Origin: Bin87 sp965222895
GTDB lineage: Bacteria > Chloroflexota > Dehalococcoidia > Lucifugimonadales > UBA3495
DNA: 64,000 bases
Assembly (NCBI GenBank): GCA_965222895.1
Contig: CBDCVB010000002.1
Coordinates: 2,294,001-2,358,000 of the forward strand
Reading direction: 5' to 3'
In this document: positions 9,077-17,342 of the stretch, one piece after another
Numbering within the stretch: the first letter of the stretch is position 1
Layout: each line of letters begins with the position of its first letter
Program-made: the position numbers and the translations under genes
Notes under the pieces: model-generated
Seen by the model: only the letters and a program-made list of their open reading frames with translations
Told to the model about the DNA's origin: nothing
The model's database searches: none

Positions 9077-9574
9077 ATGAGCGCAGATCCCACCGTCAAC
9101 ATGATGTCGGCCACCTTCCCGTACGCCACCAGGCGCCTGCTGGACACCATCGACAAAACGGTGGCCCGAGCAACGTCGAGCACCCCGATCATTCACGAGA
9201 GCGACAGCTACGTCATGACAAGCCTAGTGGAGCCCATGCTCGATGCACTGGGGTTCGCCCCGCACCGCCAGCAGATGGAATTCAAGCCATTCGAACACGT
9301 CATCCTGACCGTGAACGGCCACGACACGGCCATGCTCATCCTCAAGACGCTGGGCGACCCCAAGGGACAGGACGAGTGGGTCGACTACGCCAGACGCGAA
9401 AGCCAGTTCCCCGGCCGCATCATCGTCACCAACGGCATCGAATGGAGCATCTACCACCCCAACGCCGAGATCCCCGACCTCCACTTCGACCTGACGCAAC
9501 CCGCTGCCTTCTGGGACCTGCTCGTCATGGGCCAGGCCAACGGCCACGGATTCTCGGAAATCATCAAAAACTGA
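9077..9574 (+). CDS. HSDR_N-like (type I restriction N-terminal domain) protein, degenerate active site
   Basis: 165 residues from ATG (AAGGAG upstream). LVEPMLDALGF ... HDTAMLILKTLGDPKGQDEWVDYARRESQFPGRIIVTNGIEWSIYHP follows the plan of stand-alone HSDR_N/type IV restriction-like proteins, where the core is ...ExK...Q...Y...vlTNG..W.iY. Here the expected E-x-K strand reads LILKTLG, so the acidic residue is missing and nuclease activity is doubtful. It could be an inactive DNA-binding derivative or a regulator of the restriction locus further along. Family placement is by pattern only. Confidence 0.55.
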   Translation: MSADPTVNMMSATFPYATRRLLDTIDKTVARATSSTPIIHESDSYVMTSLVEPMLDALGFAPHRQQMEFKPFEHVILTVNGHDTAMLILKTLGDPKGQDEWVDYARRESQFPGRIIVTNGIEWSIYHPNAEIPDLHFDLTQPAAFWDLLVMGQANGHGFSEIIKN

Positions 9575-9613
9575 CCGCACACCGGTACATGCCGGCCAAC
9601 CACCGGAGATGCC

Positions 9614-9916
9614 GTGCGGAACCCGCACCTGGTAAGCCAGCTACCAAAATTCCACCAGCGCAACCTCGAACAGGTCAGGCTAGCACCGGACAACGTTCAC
9701 CGCTGCATCTTGATCCAGGTCGCCATGACCATCGGCTTGGCCGTGGTCGTCAGCACCATCCTGCAACACGCCTGGGCAAGCTACGCCGCCGCTGCGGCGA
9801 CCATGGTCCTGTATTTAGTCACCTACCGCATGAGGACGACGCCCAGCACCATCACGGTGCTGACCATAGGAGCCCTCATCGCAATCGCAATCCTGACTAC
9901 CACGGCCAATGGTTGA
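9614..9916 (+). CDS. small membrane protein, 100 aa
   Basis: GTG start. A basic soluble N-terminus precedes three hydrophobic helices: CILIQVAMTIGLAVVVSTIL, SYAAAAATMVLYLVTY and TITVLTIGALIAIAILTT. Its stop codon is the TGA inside the GGTTGACTTTAG word of repeat A copy 2, so the C-terminus may have been set by arrival of the repeat. Function unknown. Confidence 0.55.
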   Translation: MRNPHLVSQLPKFHQRNLEQVRLAPDNVHRCILIQVAMTIGLAVVVSTILQHAWASYAAAAATMVLYLVTYRMRTTPSTITVLTIGALIAIAILTTTANG

Positions 9917-10064
9917 CTTTAGTTACAAACCATCGCCAGCCATCCCAGCAGACGCGGACTACACCGCGCCGCCGCGCCGTCCCAACTGTTCAAGACGACT
10001 CCACCCGGGACTCTCACCCAAGAACACCGATCGGATCCACGCTCAAGCCATCGCGCGTGACTTA
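9908..10064 (+). repeat. dispersed repeat A, copy 2
   Basis: Nearly identical to copy 1 (3051-3219) but lacking its first 13 bases. Its 3' end is the insertion point of the IS5-type element; CTTA at 10061-10064 is also the last match with copy 1. Confidence 0.8.
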
Positions 10065-10946
10065 GAGGGCGTGTGACAAATAGATTCAGGAGGGCTGGAT
10101 CCGTTTGAGCATCAGGTGGACCATGGCGATATGCACCCAGGCTTCGCTGCTTTCGGTGCGCTCCTCATAGTCTTTGCTGAGCCGGCGACATCGACTGAGC
10201 CACGCCAGGGTGCGCTCCACCACCCACCGGCGCGGCAACACCTCGAAGCTGTGGCGATGCGGTTGCCGCCGTACCACGGTCAGCAGCCAACCGCCAGTGG
10301 CCCAAGCCCAGGCCACCAGTCGGCCAGCGTAGCCAGCATCAGCCCAGATGACTCGGAGCCGGGGGAATCGGTTCAGCAACTTCACCAACACCAGCCTGGC
10401 GCCGTCCCGATCCTGGATATTGGCGGCATGAACCACCACGGCCAGCAGTAATCCCATGGTGTCCACTACAATGTGCCGCTTGCGTCCGGCGACCTTTTTA
10501 CCTGCGTCATAGCCGCGCCGCCCCCTTTTTCAGTGGTCTGCACCGACTGGCTGTCTATGATGGCCGCGCTGGGCGTGGCCTCTCGGCCCGCCGCTTCCCG
10601 CACCCGGGCCCGCAAGGCCGACTCCACTCGTTCCCAGGTCCCGTCATCCCGCCATTTGCGGAAGTACCACCAGACCGTGCCCCAGGGTGGCAGGTCATGG
10701 GGCATCAGCCGCCAGGGTACGCCGCCGCGCAGCACGTAGAGAATCCCGTTGACCACCTCCCGCAGGTCCGTGGTCCTGGGATGGCCTCTGGTGGTGTCGG
10801 GTGGCAGCAGGGGAGCCAATTCCTCCCACTGGGCGTTGGTCAAATCGCTGGGATAAGGTTTTCTGCTCATGCCCCCAGCGTAACCGCCATCCCCTTATCA
10901 CTCCAAGAACCGCCAGCGCACGTTTAGACCATTGTCACACACCCTC
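10065..10946 (-). mobile_element. IS5-family (IS427-like) insertion sequence
   Basis: 882 bases with terminal inverted repeats GAGGG(C/T)GTGTGACAAT and a TTA duplication on each side (10062-10064, 10947-10949). It contains a two-frame transposase typical of the IS427 group. It sits exactly at the end of repeat A copy 2. Confidence 0.9.
10086..10870 (-). CDS. IS5-family transposase made by programmed frameshift
   Basis: Two overlapping frames: 10466-10870 (MSRKPYPSDLTNAQWEELAPLLPP...) and 10086-10466. The first carries the aspartate in AAIIDSQSVQT; the second has WADAGYAGRL for the second aspartate and VVERTLAWLSRCRRLSKDYEE for the glutamate region. At the AAAAAGGGGG slip site (minus strand, about 10530) a shift moves the reading into GYDAGKKVAGRKRHIVVDTMG, joining both halves, as known for IS427-type elements. 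No other damage seen; probably functional. Confidence 0.9.
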
Positions 10947-11101
10947 TTAGAAAATTCATCAACGGTGCATGGTCGCCTGAGAATGCTGCCTTTCCAGACG
11001 CATTCGGCAACACACAAAGCATGGTCAAAGCCCTGCTTGCCCCAATCTGCTATCCGAGTCGGGCAGTCAAGGCCCAACGAGTAAAATGATACCGACATCA
11101 A

Positions 11102-11124
11102 ACGACGCCCAAGCTTGGCGTCGT
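11102..11124. promoter_or_regulatory. inverted repeat in leader of MNT-HEPN gene
   Basis: ACGACGCC and GGCGTCGT flank a 7-base centre, ending 30 bases before the start codon. Position suits an operator for autoregulation, as is common for toxin-antitoxin genes, or an mRNA hairpin. Inference. Confidence 0.4.
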
Positions 11125-11154
11125 GAAGACCAAGAATAGACAGGAGCAGCACAA

Positions 11155-11952
11155 ATGCAGAAGCACGATCATCGAGCGCTGCAAGTAGCCCAACTAGTGC
11201 AACAGCATGAGCAGTCTGATCTAACCATCTTGTTTGGCTCCCGATCCCGTGGCGACCACGATGAACTGAAATCAGACATCGACATCATGCTGGTCCGAGA
11301 AACAGAACCAGACGTTGAACGCAAACGATTGGCAACCCAAGTCGCCAATAAAATCGCCGCAGAAACATACGGACGAAAGTTGCAGGTAGAACTGGTCTGG
11401 CGCACACGCGACCAGTTCCGTTTCAACAGGCGCTACATCAACAGCGTAGAAACCAACGCCGTACGCGAAGGTGTCATCATGCCGCGCAATCCAGAAAACT
11501 ATAGTCCCAGTGACTACGAAGATGAAGAAACCGAGTACCAATACGACTGGTCCAACTACCAGGAAAGAATTCGCCACGCAGAAATACATCTGGACGAGTT
11601 CGTCTTCTTGGCAGAGGCAGGCCGCAACGACCTCGTCATCGGCCAACAGGCCCAGAACGCGCTGGAACACGGCATGAAAGCTCTGATAGACGCCGCCGGG
11701 GGAGGATATTCCAACACCCACAGCATCAGCGACCTGCTGGGTACCGTCCGGCACTTTGACCACGAAATGCGCGATTTCAGCCTCTCCATTCCGCCCGACG
11801 TCTACACGGAGTACGAGGGTCAAGCTGAGTACCGGGCAAGACGTCAACCAGAACTAACGCAATACCCGGACTACCTGGAAAGTACCACGGAGGACGTGTC
11901 TCAAATCATCAACCGCGCCAAGGAATTACGCGACCGGGCGACTGACCGATGA
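11155..11952 (+). CDS. MNT nucleotidyltransferase-HEPN fusion protein
   Basis: 265 residues, ATG with CAGGAG upstream. The N-terminal domain has ILFGSRSRGDHDELKSDIDIMLV (GSxxxG...SDxD), the signature of minimal nucleotidyltransferases. The C-terminal half (from about residue 125) is helical with AEAGRNDLVIGQQAQNALEHGMKALIDAAG and NTHSISDLL, the style of a HEPN domain. In MntA-HepT pairs MntA adenylylates the HEPN RNase to silence it; here both are one chain, so the protein may be self-regulated. I cannot place a clear RX4-6H RNase motif. It stands alone between the IS5 element and a low-coding stretch. Confidence 0.75.
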   Translation: MQKHDHRALQVAQLVQQHEQSDLTILFGSRSRGDHDELKSDIDIMLVRETEPDVERKRLATQVANKIAAETYGRKLQVELVWRTRDQFRFNRRYINSVETNAVREGVIMPRNPENYSPSDYEDEETEYQYDWSNYQERIRHAEIHLDEFVFLAEAGRNDLVIGQQAQNALEHGMKALIDAAGGGYSNTHSISDLLGTVRHFDHEMRDFSLSIPPDVYTEYEGQAEYRARRQPELTQYPDYLESTTEDVSQIINRAKELRDRATDR

Positions 11953-12149
11953 CGCTGGCAGAGAAATCCGCGTCAAACAGCAACATATAAGTAACCAACA
12001 ACGCGACCGTTATGCCGCAACGGCCAAAATCCCGAGACGAGATTCGTACCGATTGTGACCACTTTCACCCGCCGTTTGGCCGAATACTGAGTAGCGAAAT
12101 TTCCTCAGGTGTTAGGAGACGGTAGTCTTAAATTCAGATAAGTGGTAGG

Positions 12150-12305
12150 TTGGTCGGCGATCCGTTGTACGTTGATTTGTCAACAGACCCTATAGAAATA
12201 GCCAACGACATCTACTGGAAAAACTTTGAAAAGTACCTGCTATTAACGCCAGACTCGGCGCGACAGCGCAGCTTCAACATCAAAGCAGCACTGCGGAGGC
12301 GCTGA
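12150..12305 (+). CDS. possible 51-residue protein
   Basis: A TTG-started frame encoding VGDPLYVDLSTDPIEIANDI and a basic C-terminus (LTPDSARQRSFNIKAALRRR). Composition is protein-like; the only upstream purine stretch is AGTGGTAGG. No family recognised; could be the end of a decayed gene. Confidence 0.35.
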   Translation: MVGDPLYVDLSTDPIEIANDIYWKNFEKYLLLTPDSARQRSFNIKAALRRR

Positions 12306-12747
12306 TGCGACGCTAGTAATTTCGGAGGATCAGGTTTTAGCAGGTTCAGGGTGTGGGGATTGAGGGCGGGGACGAGGCATACGGGAGTTATCGGGCCAGA
12401 GAAATGGGGGAGCCTCGAGTAGTGAACGCGGGGCTCAAGGGCCCGGGAGCTTGCACACAGGCAACGGGGCTACGCCCAGCAACCAATACTGGCGAGAATT
12501 ATGAAACTTACCACGAAAAATCGTGAAACTCTGAATACTGGCAACGTGACACTGCGTAACAATAAACGAAAAGACAAATTCATTGGACCATAGTGCCCCC
12601 AAGGGCCAAAGAAACGTACCGAGACTTTGCAACGGCCCTTGTTGCTGTTCACTAACACGCATACTTAGTTTCACAATTTTCTGAACTACTGCTCTAGCAA
12701 CCCGTAATCTGAAATAGATGGCCCATGGGCCAAAGGAAAATTAGGAA
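12306..12747. other. ORF-poor stretch of unlike composition
   Basis: About 440 bases with no convincing gene on either strand. The first 120 bases are G-rich on the + strand (GGTTCAGGGTGTGGGGATTG), opposite to the C-rich surroundings. The middle is AT-richer, and a GGCCCATGGGCC palindrome lies at 12720-12731. Probably foreign remnant DNA or a regulatory region for the next gene. Confidence 0.5.
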
Positions 12748-13098
12748 ATGTCATCAAGCACAACCCCACCAAACCGCCCCCGACAATACTGCACCTCATG
12801 CGGCTCAGTACACCGTCAAAACGGAAACTGCGCCCAAAACGACGACCAAGCACCCCAGTCACTGGTCACCGTGCCAGACCAAGCCCCTTACCCATATACG
12901 GTCTACAACCTGGCGAAAACAGCCAACGAGCTGCGCGACACCGCGATTATCAAAAAGATGAACGGCCGCCACAAAGAGGCCAACCATTGCCGCCAACTGG
13001 CGGCACGACGACTGCGGGAAGCCAGCCGGTTAGCACCAGACCAAGCCGACTTCTACGAACGACGAGCCCAAGCCATCAAATCAGAGGTAAAATCTTGA
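12748..13098 (+). CDS. zinc-ribbon plus helical protein, 116 aa
   Basis: ATG start. CTSCGSVHRQNGNC near residue 15 is a short zinc-knuckle; the rest is a basic helical region (NELRDTAIIKKMNGRHKEANHCRQLAARRLREASRL) like a TPR-style hairpin. Its last codons overlap the start of the next gene (TTGA), so the two are translationally coupled. Family unknown. Confidence 0.65.
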   Translation: MSSSTTPPNRPRQYCTSCGSVHRQNGNCAQNDDQAPQSLVTVPDQAPYPYTVYNLAKTANELRDTAIIKKMNGRHKEANHCRQLAARRLREASRLAPDQADFYERRAQAIKSEVKS

Positions 13099-13346
13099 CC
13101 AACGCAAACGCCATGAGCAACGGCGAAACGCGACGCCAACTGGCGTTCAGGGCACTGGCTTGTGCCAGAGCACTTTCCAACGCTGGGAAACCCAACGCGG
13201 CGGGTCTGTACAGCAAAGCCCAAGAACTGGCCGAGCAGGCCATCGAGACCAGCAGTAACCACATCGAAGCTCAATTCGCGAGTCAGCTGCGACACATCGT
13301 CGTAAACGACCGCCAGCGGCACGTGCTCGCCAACTCAACTTACTGA
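13095..13346 (+). CDS. helical protein, 83 aa
   Basis: TTG at 13095 overlaps the upstream stop by three bases and has GAGGT upstream; ATG at 13113 is the alternative. ACARALSNAGKPNAAGLYSKAQELAEQAIETSSNHIEAQFASQL reads like a TPR-type helix pair, and the preceding protein has a similar hairpin, so they may interact. The stop abuts repeat A copy 3. Confidence 0.6.
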   Translation: MTNANAMSNGETRRQLAFRALACARALSNAGKPNAAGLYSKAQELAEQAIETSSNHIEAQFASQLRHIVVNDRQRHVLANSTY

Positions 13347-13502
13347 ACCGTTGTAAAAATGGTTGACTTTAGTAAGAAAACCAACGTCAGCCTTTTCTGA
13401 AGACGCGGGCCATGCCACGCCACCGTCCCAACAGTTCAAGACGGCTCCGACCGGGAACCTCACCCGAGAACATCAAAATGATCACCGCTCAGGCCACCAC
13501 GC
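13346..13502 (+). repeat. dispersed repeat A, copy 3 (diverged)
   Basis: Shares AACCGTTGTAAAAATGGTTG with copy 1, then AGACGCGG, GCCGTCCCAAC-like, TTCAAGACG(A/G)CTCC, CACCC(A/G)AGAACA and AGCCACC words in the same order with indels. The start codon of the next gene (13478) lies inside it, so this copy may be a leader. Confidence 0.65.
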
Positions 13503-13834
13503 GAACCTTCCAAAATCCGCTCAACATGAACGACTATGCCCTCGGAAACGTCACACACATGGAAGTAGAACGCTACGACGGCCTTGACGCCCTGCACGAG
13601 TACCAAGAATGCGACGTCCTCTGGTCATGGCCACAGCCGCATCCGAGCACAGCCGAGCTCCTGAGGAACATCACCGACCGAAAACTCGTCTACATCGGCG
13701 ACCTGCAAGACATGAGCAAAGCCGACCCGGCATCCTACGAAGTGCTACAGTCAGATTTCCGACTGGAGCAGGAGCATCCCAACCATCACTTCGAAGGTAT
13801 CCAAGAAGTTACAGCCGTATTTTCACGCCGATAA
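13478..13834 (+). CDS. C-terminal methyltransferase-like paralogue, 118 aa
   Basis: From ATG at 13478 the protein reads ...CDVLWSWPQPHPSTAELLRNITDRKLVYIGDLQDM..., closely paralleling the end of the 273-residue protein at 14298-15119 (LNLLWSWPTPETKSGEALKHFKGQYFVYIGEQHNG). It keeps only the second half of that fold and lacks the glycine-rich SAM loop, so it is either a truncated paralogue or a non-catalytic partner. A strong terminator follows. Confidence 0.6.
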   Translation: MITAQATTRTFQNPLNMNDYALGNVTHMEVERYDGLDALHEYQECDVLWSWPQPHPSTAELLRNITDRKLVYIGDLQDMSKADPASYEVLQSDFRLEQEHPNHHFEGIQEVTAVFSRR

Positions 13835-13890
13835 CACGAGGCCCGGGCAGCATCAGAAATAGCCCAGCAGTACAACACTCAAAGCGCAAA

Positions 13891-13919
13891 AGGCGGCCCA
13901 CGACGGGCCGCCTTTCTTT
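13891..13919 (+). terminator. factor-independent terminator
   Basis: AGGCGGCCC pairs with GGGCCGCCT around ACGAC, followed by TTCTTT. It closes the 12748-13834 gene run. Confidence 0.8.
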
Positions 13920-13950
13920 GAACTATCACACGATCAAGGAGACTTATAAA

Positions 13951-14112
13951 TTGAGCAACCAACGAATCGGAAATAACCGCCAATCGGTCATGAAAGGCAG
14001 CAAATGCCCCTACCCAGGTTGCGGCCGGGAACGGGAGACCGTGGACGATGAAATTCGCCGACACTGCGAGGGCCACGAGATCCAGGTCAGGGCCGTCGGG
14101 ATGGCCGGATGA
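13951..14112 (+). CDS. C2HC-type zinc-finger miniprotein, 53 aa
   Basis: TTG start 8 bases after AAGGAG. KCPYPGCGRERETVDDEIRRHCEGH has a CxxxxC...HC...H arrangement resembling a single classical zinc finger. The rest is basic. Probably nucleic-acid-binding; no closer identification. Confidence 0.6.
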   Translation: MSNQRIGNNRQSVMKGSKCPYPGCGRERETVDDEIRRHCEGHEIQVRAVGMAG

Positions 14113-14297
14113 GACAGGGGGACGACACCAATGCCCAGTGATGCTCATCGAACCGAGAAATGCCACTGCGGCACCAGGCACCGCCCGCCAACATCACTTG
14201 ACCACAACAGAACCAAGCCGGCGAAACTTCGTGGCAGACAACCAGCCCATTTTCAGCTGTTCGATAATAAGCAACTCCATGAACAAGGAGGAGAACC

Positions 14298-15119
14298 ATG
14301 GTCACCATCAACGGCACCGATGTCCACGAGGACTTGAGGAAGCTGATTCGCACCAACGAAATGTCAACGTGCCTCATCGGCGTCCTCATTGATGTAACGT
14401 CGAAGGCTGCCCTCGAGGCTCTAAACGAGTGCAAAGACGAACCGCCTGCCCAACTGGCATTCGACATTCTGCGCAACACCTCCTACCAAGCCGCCAAGGA
14501 CACACTCGAAAAGGCCACAAAAGGGCAGAGCGTGTTCAAGAACTACCTCAGCGCCTTCGTGAACGACTTCGACCAGTGGCTCGACCAAAACGCACACAAA
14601 GCGTCCGAGCACACGCTCAACCAGTTGAGGAGCAAGTACACAGCACAATACGGGTTCCCCGTCATCACGCCGGAAGCCATCGAATGGATGGTCCAAAGGT
14701 TGGGACACGCTGAGGTGCTCGAAGTCGGCGCCGGCAACGCCTACTTGGCACGACGGCTGACGGAAGCCGGCGTGAACGTCATCCCGACTGACGCCCACCC
14801 CCTGGACGGCAACCCCTACGCTCTAGGCAGCACGTACCACATGAGCGTCATCCAAGTAGACGCGCTGAACGCCATCACGGAGCTCAACGACCTTAACCTG
14901 CTCTGGTCATGGCCGACTCCAGAAACGAAATCGGGGGAAGCCCTCAAACACTTCAAGGGCCAGTACTTCGTCTACATCGGCGAGCAGCACAACGGCTGCA
15001 CAGGTGGTGACATGTTCCAAGACGTACTCGAATCATCGTTCGAGTACATCGACGGAATCGATATACCATCGTTCCCGGGAGTCAGAGACTCGGTAGCCCT
15101 ATACGAGAGAATCGCGTAA
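14298..15119 (+). CDS. SAM-dependent methyltransferase-like protein, 273 aa
   Basis: ATG start with AAGGAGGAGAACC upstream. Residues 1-115 are helical; then EWMVQRLGHAEVLEVGAGNAYLARRLTEAGVNVIPTDAHP is a Rossmann SAM-binding start (motif I GAGNAYLA, acidic residue at the end of strand 2 in PTDA), and LNLLWSWPTP may be the substrate loop. The C-terminal region SVALYERIA ends the sheet. Substrate unknown; the fold resembles small phage-borne methyltransferases. The gene at 13478 is a partial paralogue. Confidence 0.7.
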   Translation: MVTINGTDVHEDLRKLIRTNEMSTCLIGVLIDVTSKAALEALNECKDEPPAQLAFDILRNTSYQAAKDTLEKATKGQSVFKNYLSAFVNDFDQWLDQNAHKASEHTLNQLRSKYTAQYGFPVITPEAIEWMVQRLGHAEVLEVGAGNAYLARRLTEAGVNVIPTDAHPLDGNPYALGSTYHMSVIQVDALNAITELNDLNLLWSWPTPETKSGEALKHFKGQYFVYIGEQHNGCTGGDMFQDVLESSFEYIDGIDIPSFPGVRDSVALYERIA

Positions 15120-15197
15120 CTCAACAGCATTCCTGCACGCGAACCTAGTTCCACAAAAAACCAACCCATGCGGACTACACTCAGCGGATAAGAGACA

Positions 15198-15908
15198 ATG
15201 GCCAAAGACTACTATTTCGAAACAGAAACCGACATGACGGAACCAGAACTGGGGCTGGCACCAGAAAACGACGGAATCAAGGCCGTAAACGCACGACGCA
15301 CGACCTTGACCACTGCAATTGCCTCAACCAATACCGCTGGAAACCACCAGATCCGGACGTACCGCCGTTCCAAATCTGCCGTTTTTCTCAAAACCAAAGA
15401 AAAGCACGGCGGGTTGTCGAACATGGCCGGAGGCTTCCCCTTAGTCGTAAACGGTGTTGACATACGTACTTCTGAGGCATTGTACCAAGCGTGTCGATTT
15501 CCTCATAAGCCAGATGTGCAACGTCTCATCATCGCACAGAAAAGCCCAATGTCAGCAAAAATGAACGGCAGGCCACACCTCAATCAATCTCGCCCTGATT
15601 GGAATGCGGTTCGGGTGAAGATTATGCGCTGGTGCTTGGAAGTAAAACTCGCCCAGAATTTGGACTCGTTCAGCGAGCTATTGCTGGAAACCGGCAAGTT
15701 GCCAATAGTTGAACACTCCCGACGCGATGACTTCTGGGGCGCCAAGCCAGTGGACTATCAAACCCTAGTTGGAATCAATGTCTTGGGCAGGTTGCTCATG
15801 CAACTTCGCGAACGGGTAAAACTGGAAACGTCGGAAACTCTGTTGAGGGTTGAACCTCTTAGCATCCCTGATTTCTCGCTTTATCGGTCTCCAATCGGAA
15901 CAATTTGA
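15198..15908 (+). CDS. NADAR-domain protein (ADP-ribose processing)
   Basis: 236 residues from ATG. After a 60-residue tail comes the NADAR/YbiA-like core: LKTKEKHGGLSNM, then TSEALYQACRF, SRPDWNAVRVKIMRWCLEVKLAQN and LPIVEHSRRDDFWGAKP, all key NADAR segments. NADAR proteins remove ADP-ribose from guanosine in DNA and act as antitoxins to DarT1; YbiA relatives process riboflavin intermediates. Coupling with a macrodomain gene 460 bases downstream favours an ADP-ribosylation role. The end of the frame runs beside a TnpB remnant. Confidence 0.8.
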   Translation: MAKDYYFETETDMTEPELGLAPENDGIKAVNARRTTLTTAIASTNTAGNHQIRTYRRSKSAVFLKTKEKHGGLSNMAGGFPLVVNGVDIRTSEALYQACRFPHKPDVQRLIIAQKSPMSAKMNGRPHLNQSRPDWNAVRVKIMRWCLEVKLAQNLDSFSELLLETGKLPIVEHSRRDDFWGAKPVDYQTLVGINVLGRLLMQLRERVKLETSETLLRVEPLSIPDFSLYRSPIGTI

Positions 15909-15938
15909 GAAAATCGAGAAAATCGACAACCACTCGTG

Positions 15939-16330
15939 CAATGGCTGAACGTCAGGCAGAAAGCTGACCTGAACCGCACAATCCTCACGCAGGGCTGGCA
16001 CGGACTTCGCACCAAGCTGGAGTACAAGTCCTAGTGATACGGGCACAAGTTCATAGCCGTGTCCGCCCACCACACGAGGCAACAGTGTTCATCATGCGGG
16101 TATGTCGATGACGGCAACCGAGTCAGCCAAGCAATATTCCAGTGTCTGGACCACAGTCATGCGGTGAATGCCGACATCAATGCCGCGAACAATATCCAGC
16201 ACCAGGACCTGAAAATCCTGGCTAGGGCAGGAGACATTAGCCTAGGTGTACCGCCGGAGACCAGTGTGGTCAACAAGCGCAATAAAACCCCGCCGCCAGG
16301 CGGAACCGGCGCTGTACGCACGAACTGGCT
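15939..16330 (+). pseudogene. TnpB C-terminal remnant
   Basis: Reads VRQKADLNRTILTQGWHGLRTKLEYKS, then two consecutive stops (TAG TGA at 16032-16037) where relatives have QW, then YGHKFIAVSAHHTRQQCSSCGYVDDGNR...FQCLDHSHAVNADINAANNIQ, which holds the zinc-ribbon and the last RuvC aspartate. The same words occur in the TnpB relic at 22885-23994. Only the C-terminal third survives, between the NADAR and macrodomain genes. Confidence 0.85.
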
Positions 16331-16370
16331 CTGCACAAGCAGTAGAGAAATTCCCCAAAAAGGACATAAG

Positions 16371-16856
16371 GTGACAATTTTGGTCAAGCAATCTACACAC
16401 GGCTCCGAGAACCGACGAGGCGACATCCTGCAGGCCAACGACCTCGACGCAGTCGTGAACCCCGTCAACTGCGCCGGCATCATGGGCAAGGGACTTGCCC
16501 AACAGTTCGCCAAGCGTTACCCAGGGATAGTCAGCCCATACCGCAAAGCCTGCCAAAGCGGCACGCTGACGGTCAGCAACCCGCAGATAATGCCGACCAA
16601 ATCAGAACGAAAGCCTCACTACGTCGTCAACCTAGCGACTAAGGTCCACTGGAAAAAACCGTCAAGGCTAGAGTGGATTGACCAAGGCTTGGACAGCATG
16701 TACCAGCAACTCGAAGCCCTTGACATCACGAGTGTCGGGATACCGGCACTAGGCACCGGACTGGGCGGACTGCCCTGGCACCAAGTGAAGGAAACAATCG
16801 ACCGACACGCAGCCGCCCACCCTGAAATACGCACCGTCGTCTTCATGCCACGCTGA
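16371..16856 (+). CDS. macrodomain protein (DarG-like ADP-ribosyl hydrolase fold)
   Basis: 161 residues from a GTG at 16371 with AAAGGACA upstream; the open frame extends upstream into the TnpB remnant, but that part is not this protein. NRRGDILQANDLDAVVNPVNCAGIMGKGLAQQFAKRYP is the macrodomain loop 1 region in the DarG-like form (N..G.MGKGLA), and GIPALGTGLGGLPWHQV is loop 2. Such domains bind or hydrolyse ADP-ribose; DarG removes it from thymidine in DNA. Together with the NADAR gene this looks like a two-enzyme ADP-ribose removal unit. Confidence 0.85.
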   Translation: MTILVKQSTHGSENRRGDILQANDLDAVVNPVNCAGIMGKGLAQQFAKRYPGIVSPYRKACQSGTLTVSNPQIMPTKSERKPHYVVNLATKVHWKKPSRLEWIDQGLDSMYQQLEALDITSVGIPALGTGLGGLPWHQVKETIDRHAAAHPEIRTVVFMPR

Positions 16857-16988
16857 ATGTAGCAAAATTATGGCAAAGCACACGAAATTAGGCATCACGC
16901 GGCCAGCCTGCTTCGAGAAAATGGCGAAACCGGCCCGATGAGTGAATTGAGAGACGGCAAGTAAACATTAAACTGAAGAAGAGGAAAA

Positions 16989-17267
16989 ATGGAACAGAAA
17001 ACGCCCTTCAACGGCCAGCAACTCTTGGACTCGTTCAGAGAATTCAACAACTCGGCAATAGACATGCTATCCTTATCGGAAGATGAACAACAAGAAGACT
17101 TAAGAAAGGCGATTGCCGTAGTCTCGGAAACCACCGCACACGCCGCCCAAGAGGCGGAAGACGCCCTTAAGGCACTGGAATACGGCAACCCGTTGACAGC
17201 CAAACGCTACCTCAACAGCATGGCCTACGTCATGAGCATGGTGTCACTTGCCACCCACGAAGTCTAA
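16989..17267 (+). CDS. hypothetical helical protein, 92 aa
   Basis: ATG start with AGAGGAAA upstream. Acidic helices (MLSLSEDEQQEDLRKAIAVVSETTAHAAQEAEDALKALEYG) and a mildly hydrophobic end. No motif. First gene after the macrodomain gene. Confidence 0.6.
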   Translation: MEQKTPFNGQQLLDSFREFNNSAIDMLSLSEDEQQEDLRKAIAVVSETTAHAAQEAEDALKALEYGNPLTAKRYLNSMAYVMSMVSLATHEV

Positions 17268-17342
17268 GGAAAACTCACGCCGAACCATCACCACCGACGA
17301 CCGAGCAGGGACACGTACTATCCTAGCTGCTCTGGAGATCAA

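Noticed and set aside
12435..12674. 79-codon minus frame in the ORF-poor stretch
   Set aside because: No ribosome binding site, mixed hydrophobic composition without a clear helix, no context.
16059..16370. N-terminal extension of the macrodomain protein
   Set aside because: This part of the frame is the TnpB zinc-ribbon remnant; the macrodomain gene has its own GTG start with AAGGA upstream.
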